Shown here: one piece after another, positions 43,557 through 52,127 of the stretch | Position numbering within the stretch: the stretch's first letter is position 1 | Layout: each line of letters begins with the position of its first letter | Source of the DNA: Prevotella sp. | Lineage (GTDB): Bacteria > Bacteroidota > Bacteroidia > Bacteroidales > Muribaculaceae | Length of the DNA: 64,000 nt | Direction of reading: 5' to 3' | NCBI GenBank assembly: GCA_023666665.1 | Contig: JAMPBN010000001.1 | Span: forward strand, 889,293 to 953,292 | Program-made: the position numbers and the translations under genes | The notes under the pieces: generated by a model | Seen by the model: only the letters and a program-made list of their open reading frames with translations | Databases searched by the model: none | Told to the model about the DNA's origin: nothing

Positions 43557-46500
43557 ATGAATACACACTTATTAACGTTGACCCTCGCCGCCGGTATGGC
43601 GCTGAGTGTGCAGGCGGCGACCAACTATCCCGCCCCTGATATTTCGGTGGTCTCCGACCGTACCTATGGCGGAGCGCTCGAACGTATTTCCGACAACGGC
43701 CTTTGGGCTGTCGGCTGGGGAAAATCCGCCTCAGAGGAGGGCTATTCCTTTCCGCGCCTTTACGACGTAAAAAACAAACAACAACAATATCTCTTCACCG
43801 CCGCCGAAGCCACCTCAATCAACGAGATGACCGCCAACGACGTTACCAACGACGGCTCTATCGTCGTGGGCTGCTACGACGGCAAACCCGCAATCTGGCG
43901 TAAATCAACCGGAAAGTGGGAACAGGTTGAAAATAACCACTCCTACAAGAGCGGCAAAATTGAGCGCGTTACCCCCGACGGCCGTATCGCCATCGGCACC
44001 GTCAACTCCAATAACGGCATGTTTGCCACTATCCGCGTTTGGGACCTTTCAGGCGACAAAGCCAAAGACATTACCCCCGAAACTCTCCCCAAACCCATCG
44101 GCCCCAACCTCTCCGCCACCAAGGGGCAGCTCGACGACCTTGTGCGTCAACTCTACGCCGGCGACCTGTCCGTCGACGGCACCAAGTTCACCGGCATCGT
44201 CAACTACTCCTACCCCGACGATATGTGGATGTTTGTCTACGATATGACCACCGGAACTTGGGAGGGAATAGGTATGACCGTCACCGAAGACCCCGACGGT
44301 AAAACATACCACTTCAATCGCAATACCAACGGTATTCACCACGTTGAAAACGCCAACTTCGTAACCGGTACCAACACCCTTGCCGGTCTGCTCTTTAACG
44401 ACGAAACCGAACCGGGCGTTTACTACTACAATCTCGACACCAAGCAAGTCACCATCATACCCGATGCCGCCGGCTACGAATATGGCGCAGCCGACCCCAC
44501 CGGCACCGTTTACGCATCCAAATCATACGGCGGCCCCATCCGCGACTGGTATTTCAAGAGCGGCAACTATTGGTATGACTTCGCCAAGTTGCTTGACCAG
44601 CTCTGGGGCGTGAACTGGGAAGAACAATACTCCCACGATGACTACGGCTACACGGGAACCTTCATAAACGCCTCAGCCGACGGCATGACCTTGCTTGTTG
44701 ACGACTATTCGATGAGTCCCTACAACAGCTACATAATCCGCCTTGATGCCCCCCTGGCCGATATTGCCAAAGACTATAACCTCCTGGGCAGCTACTACCT
44801 CAGCCCGGTCAATAACGCCTCGTTCGCTAATCTGCGCGAAGTCAAGGTGACTTTTGACCGCGACATCAACGTTGTCGGCGACTATAGCGCCGTTACCGTG
44901 GTAGATGAAAACGGCAACACCGTTGCCAACTCCATAGCTCTCCGCGCCGATGCCGGCGACAGCAAAACCCTTGTGGCTACCTTCCGCAACCGCCGCCTCG
45001 ACGACGGCAAGGTTTACACCGTGACATTCCCCGCAGGCATTGTCAGCGTCAAGGGCGATGCCGAGCGTCTTAACGGCCAAATCTCCGTCAACTACAAGGG
45101 CCGGCCCGCCGAACCGGTCAAGGCCCTCACCATATCTCCCGCCCCGGGCACTCAGGTCGCTGCCATCAATGCCAGCTCCAACCCCGTGAGCATACGCTTC
45201 AACTCCGAAATTTCTTCCGTGGCCGAAACCCCCGCAATGAAGCTCTATCTGCTCGGCGAAGATAATGCCCGCGAAGAAATCGCTTCGCTCAGCGGCTCAA
45301 TCGAGGGTTCGGTTCTCAACGTATATCCCCTCCTTGAACAGCGTCTTGCCTATGGCTCAGAATATGAGGTGGTAATTCCGGCAAATACCGTCGCCGATAT
45401 TTCAGGCGCCGACCCCAACGAGGAAATCCGCATTCAATACACCGGCGCTTACGTGCCTGAGTCGGCCGGTGCCGACGGCATCCTGTTTGAAGACAATTTC
45501 GACGTTGGTCTGACCAATAAGTGGATGTATTACGACGGCACGGACGGCCTTGAGCCCTCCGACCTTATGCAGTCCTGGGGCTTCAAGCAAGGCTATCCCT
45601 GGTGGACTGTTATGGAGACCAACGAAAGCAACGACCAAAGCGCTTGTACCCACTCAATGTTTAATGAACCCGGCAAGGCCGACGCCTGGATGGTTACGAG
45701 TCTGCTCAACATCAAAGACGACACCGCATTCCTCTCCTTCAAGTCGCAGAGCTACCACGACAGTGGCGACGTGCTCAAAGTCTTCGTCTACACCACCGAC
45801 GACGTTTACACCGCCCTCACCGCCTCTATCGTTGACAATATCCGCTACTACGGCGACCTTATCTACGAAGAGGTGCAGACTCCCGGCGTAAGCGACGAAC
45901 TCCTGAGCGGCGACTGGAAAGAAAACGTTCTCAGCCTCGCAAAATATGCCGGCAAAAATATCTACGTGGCCTTTGTCAACGACAACCGCAACAAGTCGGC
46001 CATCTTCCTCGACGACGTTGTAATCGGCATCGACGTGAAATTCGTTTTGAGCAACTTTACCCCCGAATATGGCATCAATACCGACGATGTTGAAGTCAAG
46101 GGCCGACTGGAAGTAACCAGCCTGACCGAAAGCTACAAAGGCTACAAGATTCAGCTACTTGACAGCGACAGCAAAGTCCTCGCCACCATCGAAGATGCTT
46201 CTGTTGAAGCCTCAAAGGGCTGGAAACACGACTTCACCATGCCGGTGAAGATTCAAACCCCGCGTGGCAAGGAAACGAAATACAGCTTTGCCGTAACCAT
46301 GGGCGATGTATCCGAAAACGTTGCCTCATCATACAAGAACCTCACGCATATGACCACCAAGCGTGTGCTGCTCGAAGAAATAACCGGCCAGGGTTGCCAG
46401 GCTTGTCCGTTAGGCCACGCCGCCATCGACTGGATTACCAAAGACTTCGGCGATCGCGTTCTGCCCGTCGAAATCCACACTTACACCGGCGATTCATTCA

Positions 46501-47363
46501 ACAACGCCAAGGTTGAAAGCCTCTGTACCTCGCTCGGTCTGCAAGCTGCTCCCACCGCTCGCATTAACCGCGGTTCCGACATCGTCTCCCCGATGTATGA
46601 ATCAGGCGGCACGTATGCTTACAAGAATGCCGACGTGTGGTATGACCACGTGGTTGCCGAACTCGAAACCATGGCACCCGCCGACATTGAAATTTCCTCC
46701 CTGACCTACGACGGCCAATATTACATTGCCGACATCGACGTTGTCTACGCTCTCGACATGACCAATCAGAACGTCAACCTCCTGATTGAACTCTGCGAAG
46801 ACGAAGTCAGAGGCGAGCAATACAATCCCCGCTACAACGTCAGCGACCCCGCTTTGGGCGAATGGGGAGCCGGAGGCAAATACGGCCAGCTCAACGTGAC
46901 GTATGACTACCACAACGTTCTGCGCAACTGGGACGGCATCACATACAACGGCACAGGCGGCCACATCCCCTCGACCGTTGAAGCCGGTAAAACCTACTCC
47001 GCACAAATGAAAGTTGTCGGTCCCAAGTCAATTGCTGACCCCGCCAAGACACACATCACTGCAGTGCTCATAGACTCACAGACAGGCAAGGTACTCAACG
47101 CAAACCGTGCATACACTGCCGACGGCGCTATGATTGAGGCTGTTACTACCGCCGAAGCCCGCATCGACGTTAACGGCAAGACCGTCAGCGTTTCCCTCCC
47201 CGGCTCTTTCAGCGTTGATGTTTATTCAGTGGTTGGCACACGCATCGCCTCAACTCAAGGTACGGCAAGCGCCACCCTCTCGCTGGGCAATTACAACGGT
47301 CTGGCCATCATCTCCGTAAAGAGCGACGAAGGCGTTAAAAACTATAAAGTAATGGTGCGTTAA
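43557..47363 (+). CDS. Secreted cleaved-adhesin and Omp28-domain protein with Por-secretion tail
   Basis: A 1268-residue exported protein. Signal peptide ~1-21. Residues ~25-420 form repeated WD-like strands with NDGSIVVG, TPDGRIAIG and SADGMTLLV patterns, suggesting a beta-propeller. Two SbsA-like Ig domains span ~430-630. A cleaved-adhesin jelly roll follows at ~640-825 (EDNFDVGLTNKWMYYDG, IFLDDVVIG). An Omp28-related thioredoxin-like domain begins near 930 with LLEEITGQGCQACPLGH (Cys947 and Cys950). The end, YSVVGTRIAS...GLAIISVKSDEGVKNYKVMV, is a type A Por-secretion tail. Family knowledge supports surface or secreted location via T9SS. The CxxC may be redox active. The ATG at 43557 gives the signal peptide. 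Confidence 0.8.
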   Translation: MNTHLLTLTLAAGMALSVQAATNYPAPDISVVSDRTYGGALERISDNGLWAVGWGKSASEEGYSFPRLYDVKNKQQQYLFTAAEATSINEMTANDVTNDGSIVVGCYDGKPAIWRKSTGKWEQVENNHSYKSGKIERVTPDGRIAIGTVNSNNGMFATIRVWDLSGDKAKDITPETLPKPIGPNLSATKGQLDDLVRQLYAGDLSVDGTKFTGIVNYSYPDDMWMFVYDMTTGTWEGIGMTVTEDPDGKTYHFNRNTNGIHHVENANFVTGTNTLAGLLFNDETEPGVYYYNLDTKQVTIIPDAAGYEYGAADPTGTVYASKSYGGPIRDWYFKSGNYWYDFAKLLDQLWGVNWEEQYSHDDYGYTGTFINASADGMTLLVDDYSMSPYNSYIIRLDAPLADIAKDYNLLGSYYLSPVNNASFANLREVKVTFDRDINVVGDYSAVTVVDENGNTVANSIALRADAGDSKTLVATFRNRRLDDGKVYTVTFPAGIVSVKGDAERLNGQISVNYKGRPAEPVKALTISPAPGTQVAAINASSNPVSIRFNSEISSVAETPAMKLYLLGEDNAREEIASLSGSIEGSVLNVYPLLEQRLAYGSEYEVVIPANTVADISGADPNEEIRIQYTGAYVPESAGADGILFEDNFDVGLTNKWMYYDGTDGLEPSDLMQSWGFKQGYPWWTVMETNESNDQSACTHSMFNEPGKADAWMVTSLLNIKDDTAFLSFKSQSYHDSGDVLKVFVYTTDDVYTALTASIVDNIRYYGDLIYEEVQTPGVSDELLSGDWKENVLSLAKYAGKNIYVAFVNDNRNKSAIFLDDVVIGIDVKFVLSNFTPEYGINTDDVEVKGRLEVTSLTESYKGYKIQLLDSDSKVLATIEDASVEASKGWKHDFTMPVKIQTPRGKETKYSFAVTMGDVSENVASSYKNLTHMTTKRVLLEEITGQGCQACPLGHAAIDWITKDFGDRVLPVEIHTYTGDSFNNAKVESLCTSLGLQAAPTARINRGSDIVSPMYESGGTYAYKNADVWYDHVVAELETMAPADIEISSLTYDGQYYIADIDVVYALDMTNQNVNLLIELCEDEVRGEQYNPRYNVSDPALGEWGAGGKYGQLNVTYDYHNVLRNWDGITYNGTGGHIPSTVEAGKTYSAQMKVVGPKSIADPAKTHITAVLIDSQTGKVLNANRAYTADGAMIEAVTTAEARIDVNGKTVSVSLPGSFSVDVYSVVGTRIASTQGTASATLSLGNYNGLAIISVKSDEGVKNYKVMVR

Positions 47364-47385
47364 GCGCATCATTACTTTTTTTTCG

Positions 47386-47393
47386 TAACTTTG
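47386..47393 (+). promoter_or_regulatory. -7 box of the gene at 47418
   Basis: TAACTTTG with a ~20-base leader to the ATG. No clear -33 element. Confidence 0.65.
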
Positions 47394-47417
47394 CGCAAAC
47401 ATTTAAACCATAAAAAT

Positions 47418-48074
47418 ATGAAGAAACTTTTACTCTTAGCTTCCATTGCTCTGGCTATGAATGCCGGAGCACAAAATTTCAAGTTCAGCTCCAATGGCGT
47501 TGAACTCCGGGACGGTGAAACTCTCAACATCACCGACCTCCACGAAAGGGTTATCACCGACCTTATTTTCGACCCCAAACTGACCGTTACCACCACTCAG
47601 GCCGGCCCCGTCAAGGTCACCATCAACTTCGCTGAAAACCAAGCATCTCCCGCGCTCAGCGATGAAGATGCAGACCTGAATTACATAAACGGCGTTGGCA
47701 AAGCCAAAGTGCAGATTTGCAGCTCTAAAATCGCTCTCAACTGCCAGACCGTTCTCCCCGGCGCAGAGTCAAGCTGGACCGGCAGCCTCGATGCTAACTA
47801 CACTGAAAATCTTCTCGTTGAGCAGGTTTACACCGTTGGTACGTCGGTAAATGAAGTAGAAGGCCTCACCATCAACAGCAAATTCACAGTAACAGTTGAG
47901 CAAGGCGGCGAGAAAAAGGCTGTGACATTTGTAGTTAACCTCGACCCCGCATCAATCGACGCAATCGTTGCCAACAGCAACGCCGCCTCAGCCATCTACA
48001 ACCTCCAGGGTCGCAAACTTGCTGCCCCCGCTAAAGGCATCAACATCATCAACGGCAAAAAAGTCATTATTTAA
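47418..48074 (+). CDS. Small secreted protein with short C-terminal tail
   Basis: A 218-residue exported protein with signal peptide 1-18 (ends MNAGA). The middle, ~20-175, is one beta-rich domain (FKFSSNGVELRDGETLNI...) of no recognised family. After a short linker comes the tail YNLQGRKLAAPAKGINIINGKK, nearly the same as that of the GH20 enzyme. The ATG at 47418 is chosen over 47391, which would precede the -7 box's start point. It ends the five-gene secreted cluster. Function unknown. A 40-base palindrome lies between it and convergent hemW. Confidence 0.7.
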   Translation: MKKLLLLASIALAMNAGAQNFKFSSNGVELRDGETLNITDLHERVITDLIFDPKLTVTTTQAGPVKVTINFAENQASPALSDEDADLNYINGVGKAKVQICSSKIALNCQTVLPGAESSWTGSLDANYTENLLVEQVYTVGTSVNEVEGLTINSKFTVTVEQGGEKKAVTFVVNLDPASIDAIVANSNAASAIYNLQGRKLAAPAKGINIINGKKVII

Positions 48075-48093
48075 CCTTATAGCCTTATAACCT
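48072..48093. repeat. CCTTATA tract
   Basis: AACCTTATAGCCTTATAACCTTA: three 7-9-base units next to the palindrome, a weak relative of the other tracts. Confidence 0.4.
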
Positions 48094-48133
48094 TACTGCG
48101 GTAAGATTGCCGATCGGCAATCTTACCGCAGTA
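48094..48133. terminator. 40-base perfect palindrome between convergent genes
   Basis: TACTGCGGTAAGATTGCCGA is followed directly by its exact reverse complement, with no spacer. It contains the hemW stop codon (48123-48125). It can fold to a 17-18 bp hairpin on either transcript, but neither side has a T tract. A bidirectional terminator is plausible. Confidence 0.6.
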
Positions 48134-49175
48134 GTTCCAAAAGGATTGAATTTGAATTGAGCCAGGCTGCCTCGCTGATGCGCAGGCGGCCTGCTTCGTT
48201 ATAGTAAAGCAGCTTTTCGGCCTTGAGCAATTCTGCGGCAGTGAACGCTGACGGGTCAATGCCCCGGGCTGTGCGCAGCGAGGTGATTAGCAGGTCGTTG
48301 AAGCGGTTTTCGTCATCTTCCTCCTCGGCTATGGCAAATGCTTCAGGGTTGCGCAGATACTCTTTGAGGTTGCGGGGATTTTCGCGGCGGGTGTGTCCGT
48401 CAAAACTGTGCGCCCCTGGTCCTAAGCCGAGGTATGGAGTCATATCCCAGTATGCGGAATTATGTTGCGCCTCATAGCCGGGAAGTGCAAAGTTTGAAAT
48501 CTCATAGTGGCGGTAACCGGCGCGGCGCGTCTCCTCGCAGAGCAACTCATACATTTTCACGGCGAGTTCTTCATCGGCCTCCTGAATGATTCCCTTGTTG
48601 CGCCTGGCGGTGAGCGATGTACCCTCCTCATAGCTGAGCAGATATGCCGAAATATGTTCGGGCTTCAGCGCTATAAGCTCGCGCAGCGAGTAGCGCCACG
48701 ATTCCAACGTCTGTCCCGGCAGGCCGTAAATCAGGTCAAGACTAAGGTTGCAGAACCCGGTGCTGCGTAGTGTGGCGAATGCCTGCCGCGCATCGTCGGC
48801 GCTGTGGCGGCGGCCAATGGCGCTGAGTTCTGCATCAACAAGGCTTTGCACCCCCATGCTCACTCGGTTGGCTCCGCAGTCCATCAGCTGTTGCACATAT
48901 TCCAGGGTAATGTTTTCGGGGTTTACCTCAACGGTTTTTTCGCCACTGCAGAGCGAAAAATATGGTGCAAAGTAGCGAGGATTCACTGCCCCGGGAGTGC
49001 CGCCGCCGAAGTAAACAGTTGATATTGAACCGATTTCATTGCGCCGGGCATCAAATTCGCGCTTCACGGCGGCAAAATAGCTCTCGGCCTCAAAGAGCCG
49101 GAACGGACCGGAATAAAAGTCGCAATATGCGCATTTTGCCGTGCAGTATGGCACGTGGATATAAAGCCCGGCCAT
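48123..49175 (-). CDS. hemW: Radical SAM heme chaperone HemW
   Basis: A 350-residue radical-SAM protein with CTAKCAYC (Cys11, Cys15, Cys18), the YFGGGTP SAM-binding strand, and the HemW-type SMGVQSL and LIYGLPGQT motifs. HemW carries heme to respiratory proteins; it was formerly annotated as coproporphyrinogen oxidase, but lacks HemN-specific residues. The ATG overlaps the stop of the upstream nuclease gene by one base. Last gene of the minus-strand operon. Its stop lies inside a 40-base palindrome. Confidence 0.93.
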   Translation of the reverse strand: MAGLYIHVPYCTAKCAYCDFYSGPFRLFEAESYFAAVKREFDARRNEIGSISTVYFGGGTPGAVNPRYFAPYFSLCSGEKTVEVNPENITLEYVQQLMDCGANRVSMGVQSLVDAELSAIGRRHSADDARQAFATLRSTGFCNLSLDLIYGLPGQTLESWRYSLRELIALKPEHISAYLLSYEEGTSLTARRNKGIIQEADEELAVKMYELLCEETRRAGYRHYEISNFALPGYEAQHNSAYWDMTPYLGLGPGAHSFDGHTRRENPRNLKEYLRNPEAFAIAEEEDDENRFNDLLITSLRTARGIDPSAFTAAELLKAEKLLYYNEAGRLRISEAAWLNSNSILLELLR

Positions 49176-52126
49176 CAGTTACACATAATCCTAAACGAGC
49201 AATACTCGCAGCACTTGGAATCGGGAGTGCGAACAACCAGCTTTTCAAGATTGAAAATGTCGGCAAACATCTGCTGCAAACCGGTGTCGAACTCGGACTT
49301 TACCAGACCATAGTCGGTCAGTTTGGCACTGCCCATAGTCAGCGGTTCAAAATTGGTGTCCTTGACGTCTTTGAGTCTGAAAATCATCGGGCGAATCTGG
49401 TCGGGGCGCAAGTCGGGATTTTGATGCAGATATGCCGCGCAGTAAACCAACAGCTGGAAAATGGCTTTGCGCTGATTGGGGTTGCCGATTTCAAACAGCG
49501 ACTCTACCGAGGGACATTTCGTCAGATCGTTGCCGGTTTTGTAGTCAATGATTCGGTGAATTGTGGTGTTTCCCTCAACTATGCTATCGAGGCGGTCAAT
49601 TATCATCTTGAAATTTACCGTCAGCCCCGGAGCCACAGGCCACGAAAATTCTACCGGCACCTCGGTACCGAGTATGGTAAACGGTGTCTGCTCCTTGCGG
49701 AACATTGCCACGAGTATCAGCCGGATTACGTCGGCATACATGGCGTTTTTTTCGTCGAGCGGAATCTTGTCGAGTGCGCTGTTTTCCTTTCCGTCAACTT
49801 TCGGGGGATAGTGCAGAAAGTGGATGTTGACGGCGCGGGTGAGTTCGCGGTCAAGCAGATGGTCAAAACCGCCGTCAATCAGCGAATCAAGGTCCTCGCG
49901 GGTAACTGCTCTGCCTCGTTGCTTGAAGAACGAGTATATGCGCTCGGCAACTTCGTGAGCCACGTTGCCATGGTCTGCCGCTCCGGTTTCTTCCTTTTGC
50001 TCCTCGGGGGGATTTATGTCGTTGATTTTCTTGAGGAAAAATTCCAGCGGGCAGTTGAGGTATTCCTTGAGGTCGCTGGCAGAGATGCGGTGGGTGGCGA
50101 GGTGTGCCGGGTCGGTATATTTTGCCAATGTGTCAGCAAAAATGTCTTTATGCAGCTCGTGGTCAAAGCCAATAATGGGTTCGCGGTCGGTTTCCGGCGG
50201 CGGAAACTCTGCGGTAAGATGGTTGATTTTCACTCCCGGGAAGTTGCCGTAGGAGAGCTGCGTGATGTAGCGCGAGGGTTGCCCGGTGCGCAGGTTGCCG
50301 CAGCGGGCATCGTATATGAGAGTGAGTTTTTTGGCGTGGGAGAGGATGCGATAGAAGTGATATGCCGAGTCGGCTTCCTGATGGTCGCGGGTGGGCAGGC
50401 CGTAGGCGCGGCGCAGCGACTCCGGAATGAAAGAATATGAATTATCCGAGCCGGGAAAAGTCTCATCGTTCATTGAAAGCATAACCACGTTGGGGAATGC
50501 AAGGCTGCGGGTTTCGAGTACGCCCATAACCTGCATTGCATCAAACGATTCTCCCTCCAGCGCTAGTGCACGGTCCTGGATGTGACGCTCAATCATCTCA
50601 AAGAATGTGCGCCGGTCGGCTTGAATGCCAAACTCCTCGGCATATGAGGTGATGTGCCCGATTGTATCAATAACCGTTTCGCGGCAAAGGGAGTCAATTC
50701 CCGAGATTATGCCGCAGGAGTCCATATAGTTGACCATTGCGGTGAGAGAGTCGGCAATTTGGCGCGGCGCGGCCTCTTTGGCAATGTTCTGAAACAGCGG
50801 GCGCAGTTCCTTGAACTTGTCGGTCAATTCGCTCAACGGCAGATTGTAAAGATGATGCCGACGCATATGTTCAATCAGTGCTGCACATCTTTCGGGGAAA
50901 ACGCGTTGAACGGCCGGATGGTTGAGCATGGCGTTGACGTCGTCGTGGAAGAATGTCGGCATCCCGCTGTTGTCAATTCTGGCACGCAGCTGCATTGTGG
51001 TAATTATTGTGAATAGCTGCGACAGCGATGTAAACCTCATCGGGTAGCCCATCGTCACATTTACCTGCTCGTATTTTTCAGGTATGGATGCCACCATGGG
51101 CACGAGCAGTTCGCTGTCGGCCAGCACCAGGGCGGTGTCGTTGTCGTTCAGCAGGCTTGCGGCAACTTTTGATTGCGCGATGTCTGACGGCACGCCGATA
51201 ATATTGACCGTGTGCGAAACCAATGGCGCGGGAATCTTCACGTCAGGTCGGCAGGTGCGAAATTCTTCGGTATATGTCTTGATGAATTTTGCCGCAGTGT
51301 TAGCATCGCGGTGGTTCATAAGCGCCGAGTCGTAGTCCCAGTAGAAGTGGGCCAGTCCGTTGCGGTTCAGTTGGTTGAAAATGGCGTGTTCGCTGTGGCT
51401 CAGTCGGCTGAAACCGATGAAAACGAATGCCTTGGGATTGAACGGCAGGCGGTTGCCAAGCATCAGCTGCATTGCCACGCTGCGATATGCCATACCCGGA
51501 TAGCATTCGTTTGTTTCGGCGAGCAAACGGTGAAATTCAGCGTAGAGTTCGCCTAAAATTGCCCATAGCTGCGTGAATTTGCGCTCCGGCTCGCCGTTGC
51601 CGCTGACGTGGTTCCAAAATGGCAGCTCCGTGGCCTCGTCGCGGTGTTTCAGCGCTGATTTCCAATAGGGGTCATTGCCCCAAAATGTGCGGATAATCTG
51701 CTCCTGCTGAGGGGTTAGATAAAAAGATTGAATCTGCTTGTAGTCCTTGGCGTTGCGAAATAGTTGCGTTGGGTCGGCAAGGTAGCGGTCAACGTCGTTG
51801 AAGTCCTTGAGCAGCATCTGCCCCCAGTAGCGAAAGCGGTCAAAGGAGTCAATCGCACCGTTGCCATTGCTCACGTTGCAATATGCGCGGTAGAGAATGA
51901 AAAGCAAGCGGTCGTTGGGCGCTATGGTCATTGAGCAGCCCTTCTCCACGAGTTCCGGCATTGTCAGAAAGAGCGAGCGCAGGGTGTCGGCCTTGACGTT
52001 GAGCCGCGAGGCCACGTATTCCCCGAAATAGCGCATCGAACGCATGTTGGGAAACACGAACGTGTATGACTTCAAATCGGGGTCGGCGATGTAAGCGTCG
52101 GCAATGGCGTTGAGAAACTCGTGCAT
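49175..52126 (-). CDS. AddB-like PD-(D/E)XK nuclease/helicase subunit
   Basis: A 983-residue protein. The N-terminal region resembles AddB/RecC-like inactive helicase modules (YTFVFPNMRSMRYF; SLAFPNVVMLSMNDETFPG). The last ~300 residues form a PD-(D/E)XK nuclease with IIDRLD and IIDYKTGND near 880. Cysteines in NCPLEFF and in CCEYCSFRIMC at the end match the four-cysteine 4Fe-4S staple of AddB. Family knowledge supports double-strand break resection with an AddA partner, which is not in the window. The start is one base after the holB stop, and the end overlaps hemW by one base. The Walker A region is not clear, as expected for AddB-like subunits of this type. Confidence 0.8.
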   Translation of the reverse strand: MHEFLNAIADAYIADPDLKSYTFVFPNMRSMRYFGEYVASRLNVKADTLRSLFLTMPELVEKGCSMTIAPNDRLLFILYRAYCNVSNGNGAIDSFDRFRYWGQMLLKDFNDVDRYLADPTQLFRNAKDYKQIQSFYLTPQQEQIIRTFWGNDPYWKSALKHRDEATELPFWNHVSGNGEPERKFTQLWAILGELYAEFHRLLAETNECYPGMAYRSVAMQLMLGNRLPFNPKAFVFIGFSRLSHSEHAIFNQLNRNGLAHFYWDYDSALMNHRDANTAAKFIKTYTEEFRTCRPDVKIPAPLVSHTVNIIGVPSDIAQSKVAASLLNDNDTALVLADSELLVPMVASIPEKYEQVNVTMGYPMRFTSLSQLFTIITTMQLRARIDNSGMPTFFHDDVNAMLNHPAVQRVFPERCAALIEHMRRHHLYNLPLSELTDKFKELRPLFQNIAKEAAPRQIADSLTAMVNYMDSCGIISGIDSLCRETVIDTIGHITSYAEEFGIQADRRTFFEMIERHIQDRALALEGESFDAMQVMGVLETRSLAFPNVVMLSMNDETFPGSDNSYSFIPESLRRAYGLPTRDHQEADSAYHFYRILSHAKKLTLIYDARCGNLRTGQPSRYITQLSYGNFPGVKINHLTAEFPPPETDREPIIGFDHELHKDIFADTLAKYTDPAHLATHRISASDLKEYLNCPLEFFLKKINDINPPEEQKEETGAADHGNVAHEVAERIYSFFKQRGRAVTREDLDSLIDGGFDHLLDRELTRAVNIHFLHYPPKVDGKENSALDKIPLDEKNAMYADVIRLILVAMFRKEQTPFTILGTEVPVEFSWPVAPGLTVNFKMIIDRLDSIVEGNTTIHRIIDYKTGNDLTKCPSVESLFEIGNPNQRKAIFQLLVYCAAYLHQNPDLRPDQIRPMIFRLKDVKDTNFEPLTMGSAKLTDYGLVKSEFDTGLQQMFADIFNLEKLVVRTPDSKCCEYCSFRIMCN

Positions 52127-52127
52127 C

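Noticed and set aside
48962..50440. A 492-codon open frame on the plus strand
   Set aside because: It is antisense to hemW and the AddB-like gene, which have recognised motifs; the translation shows no domain.
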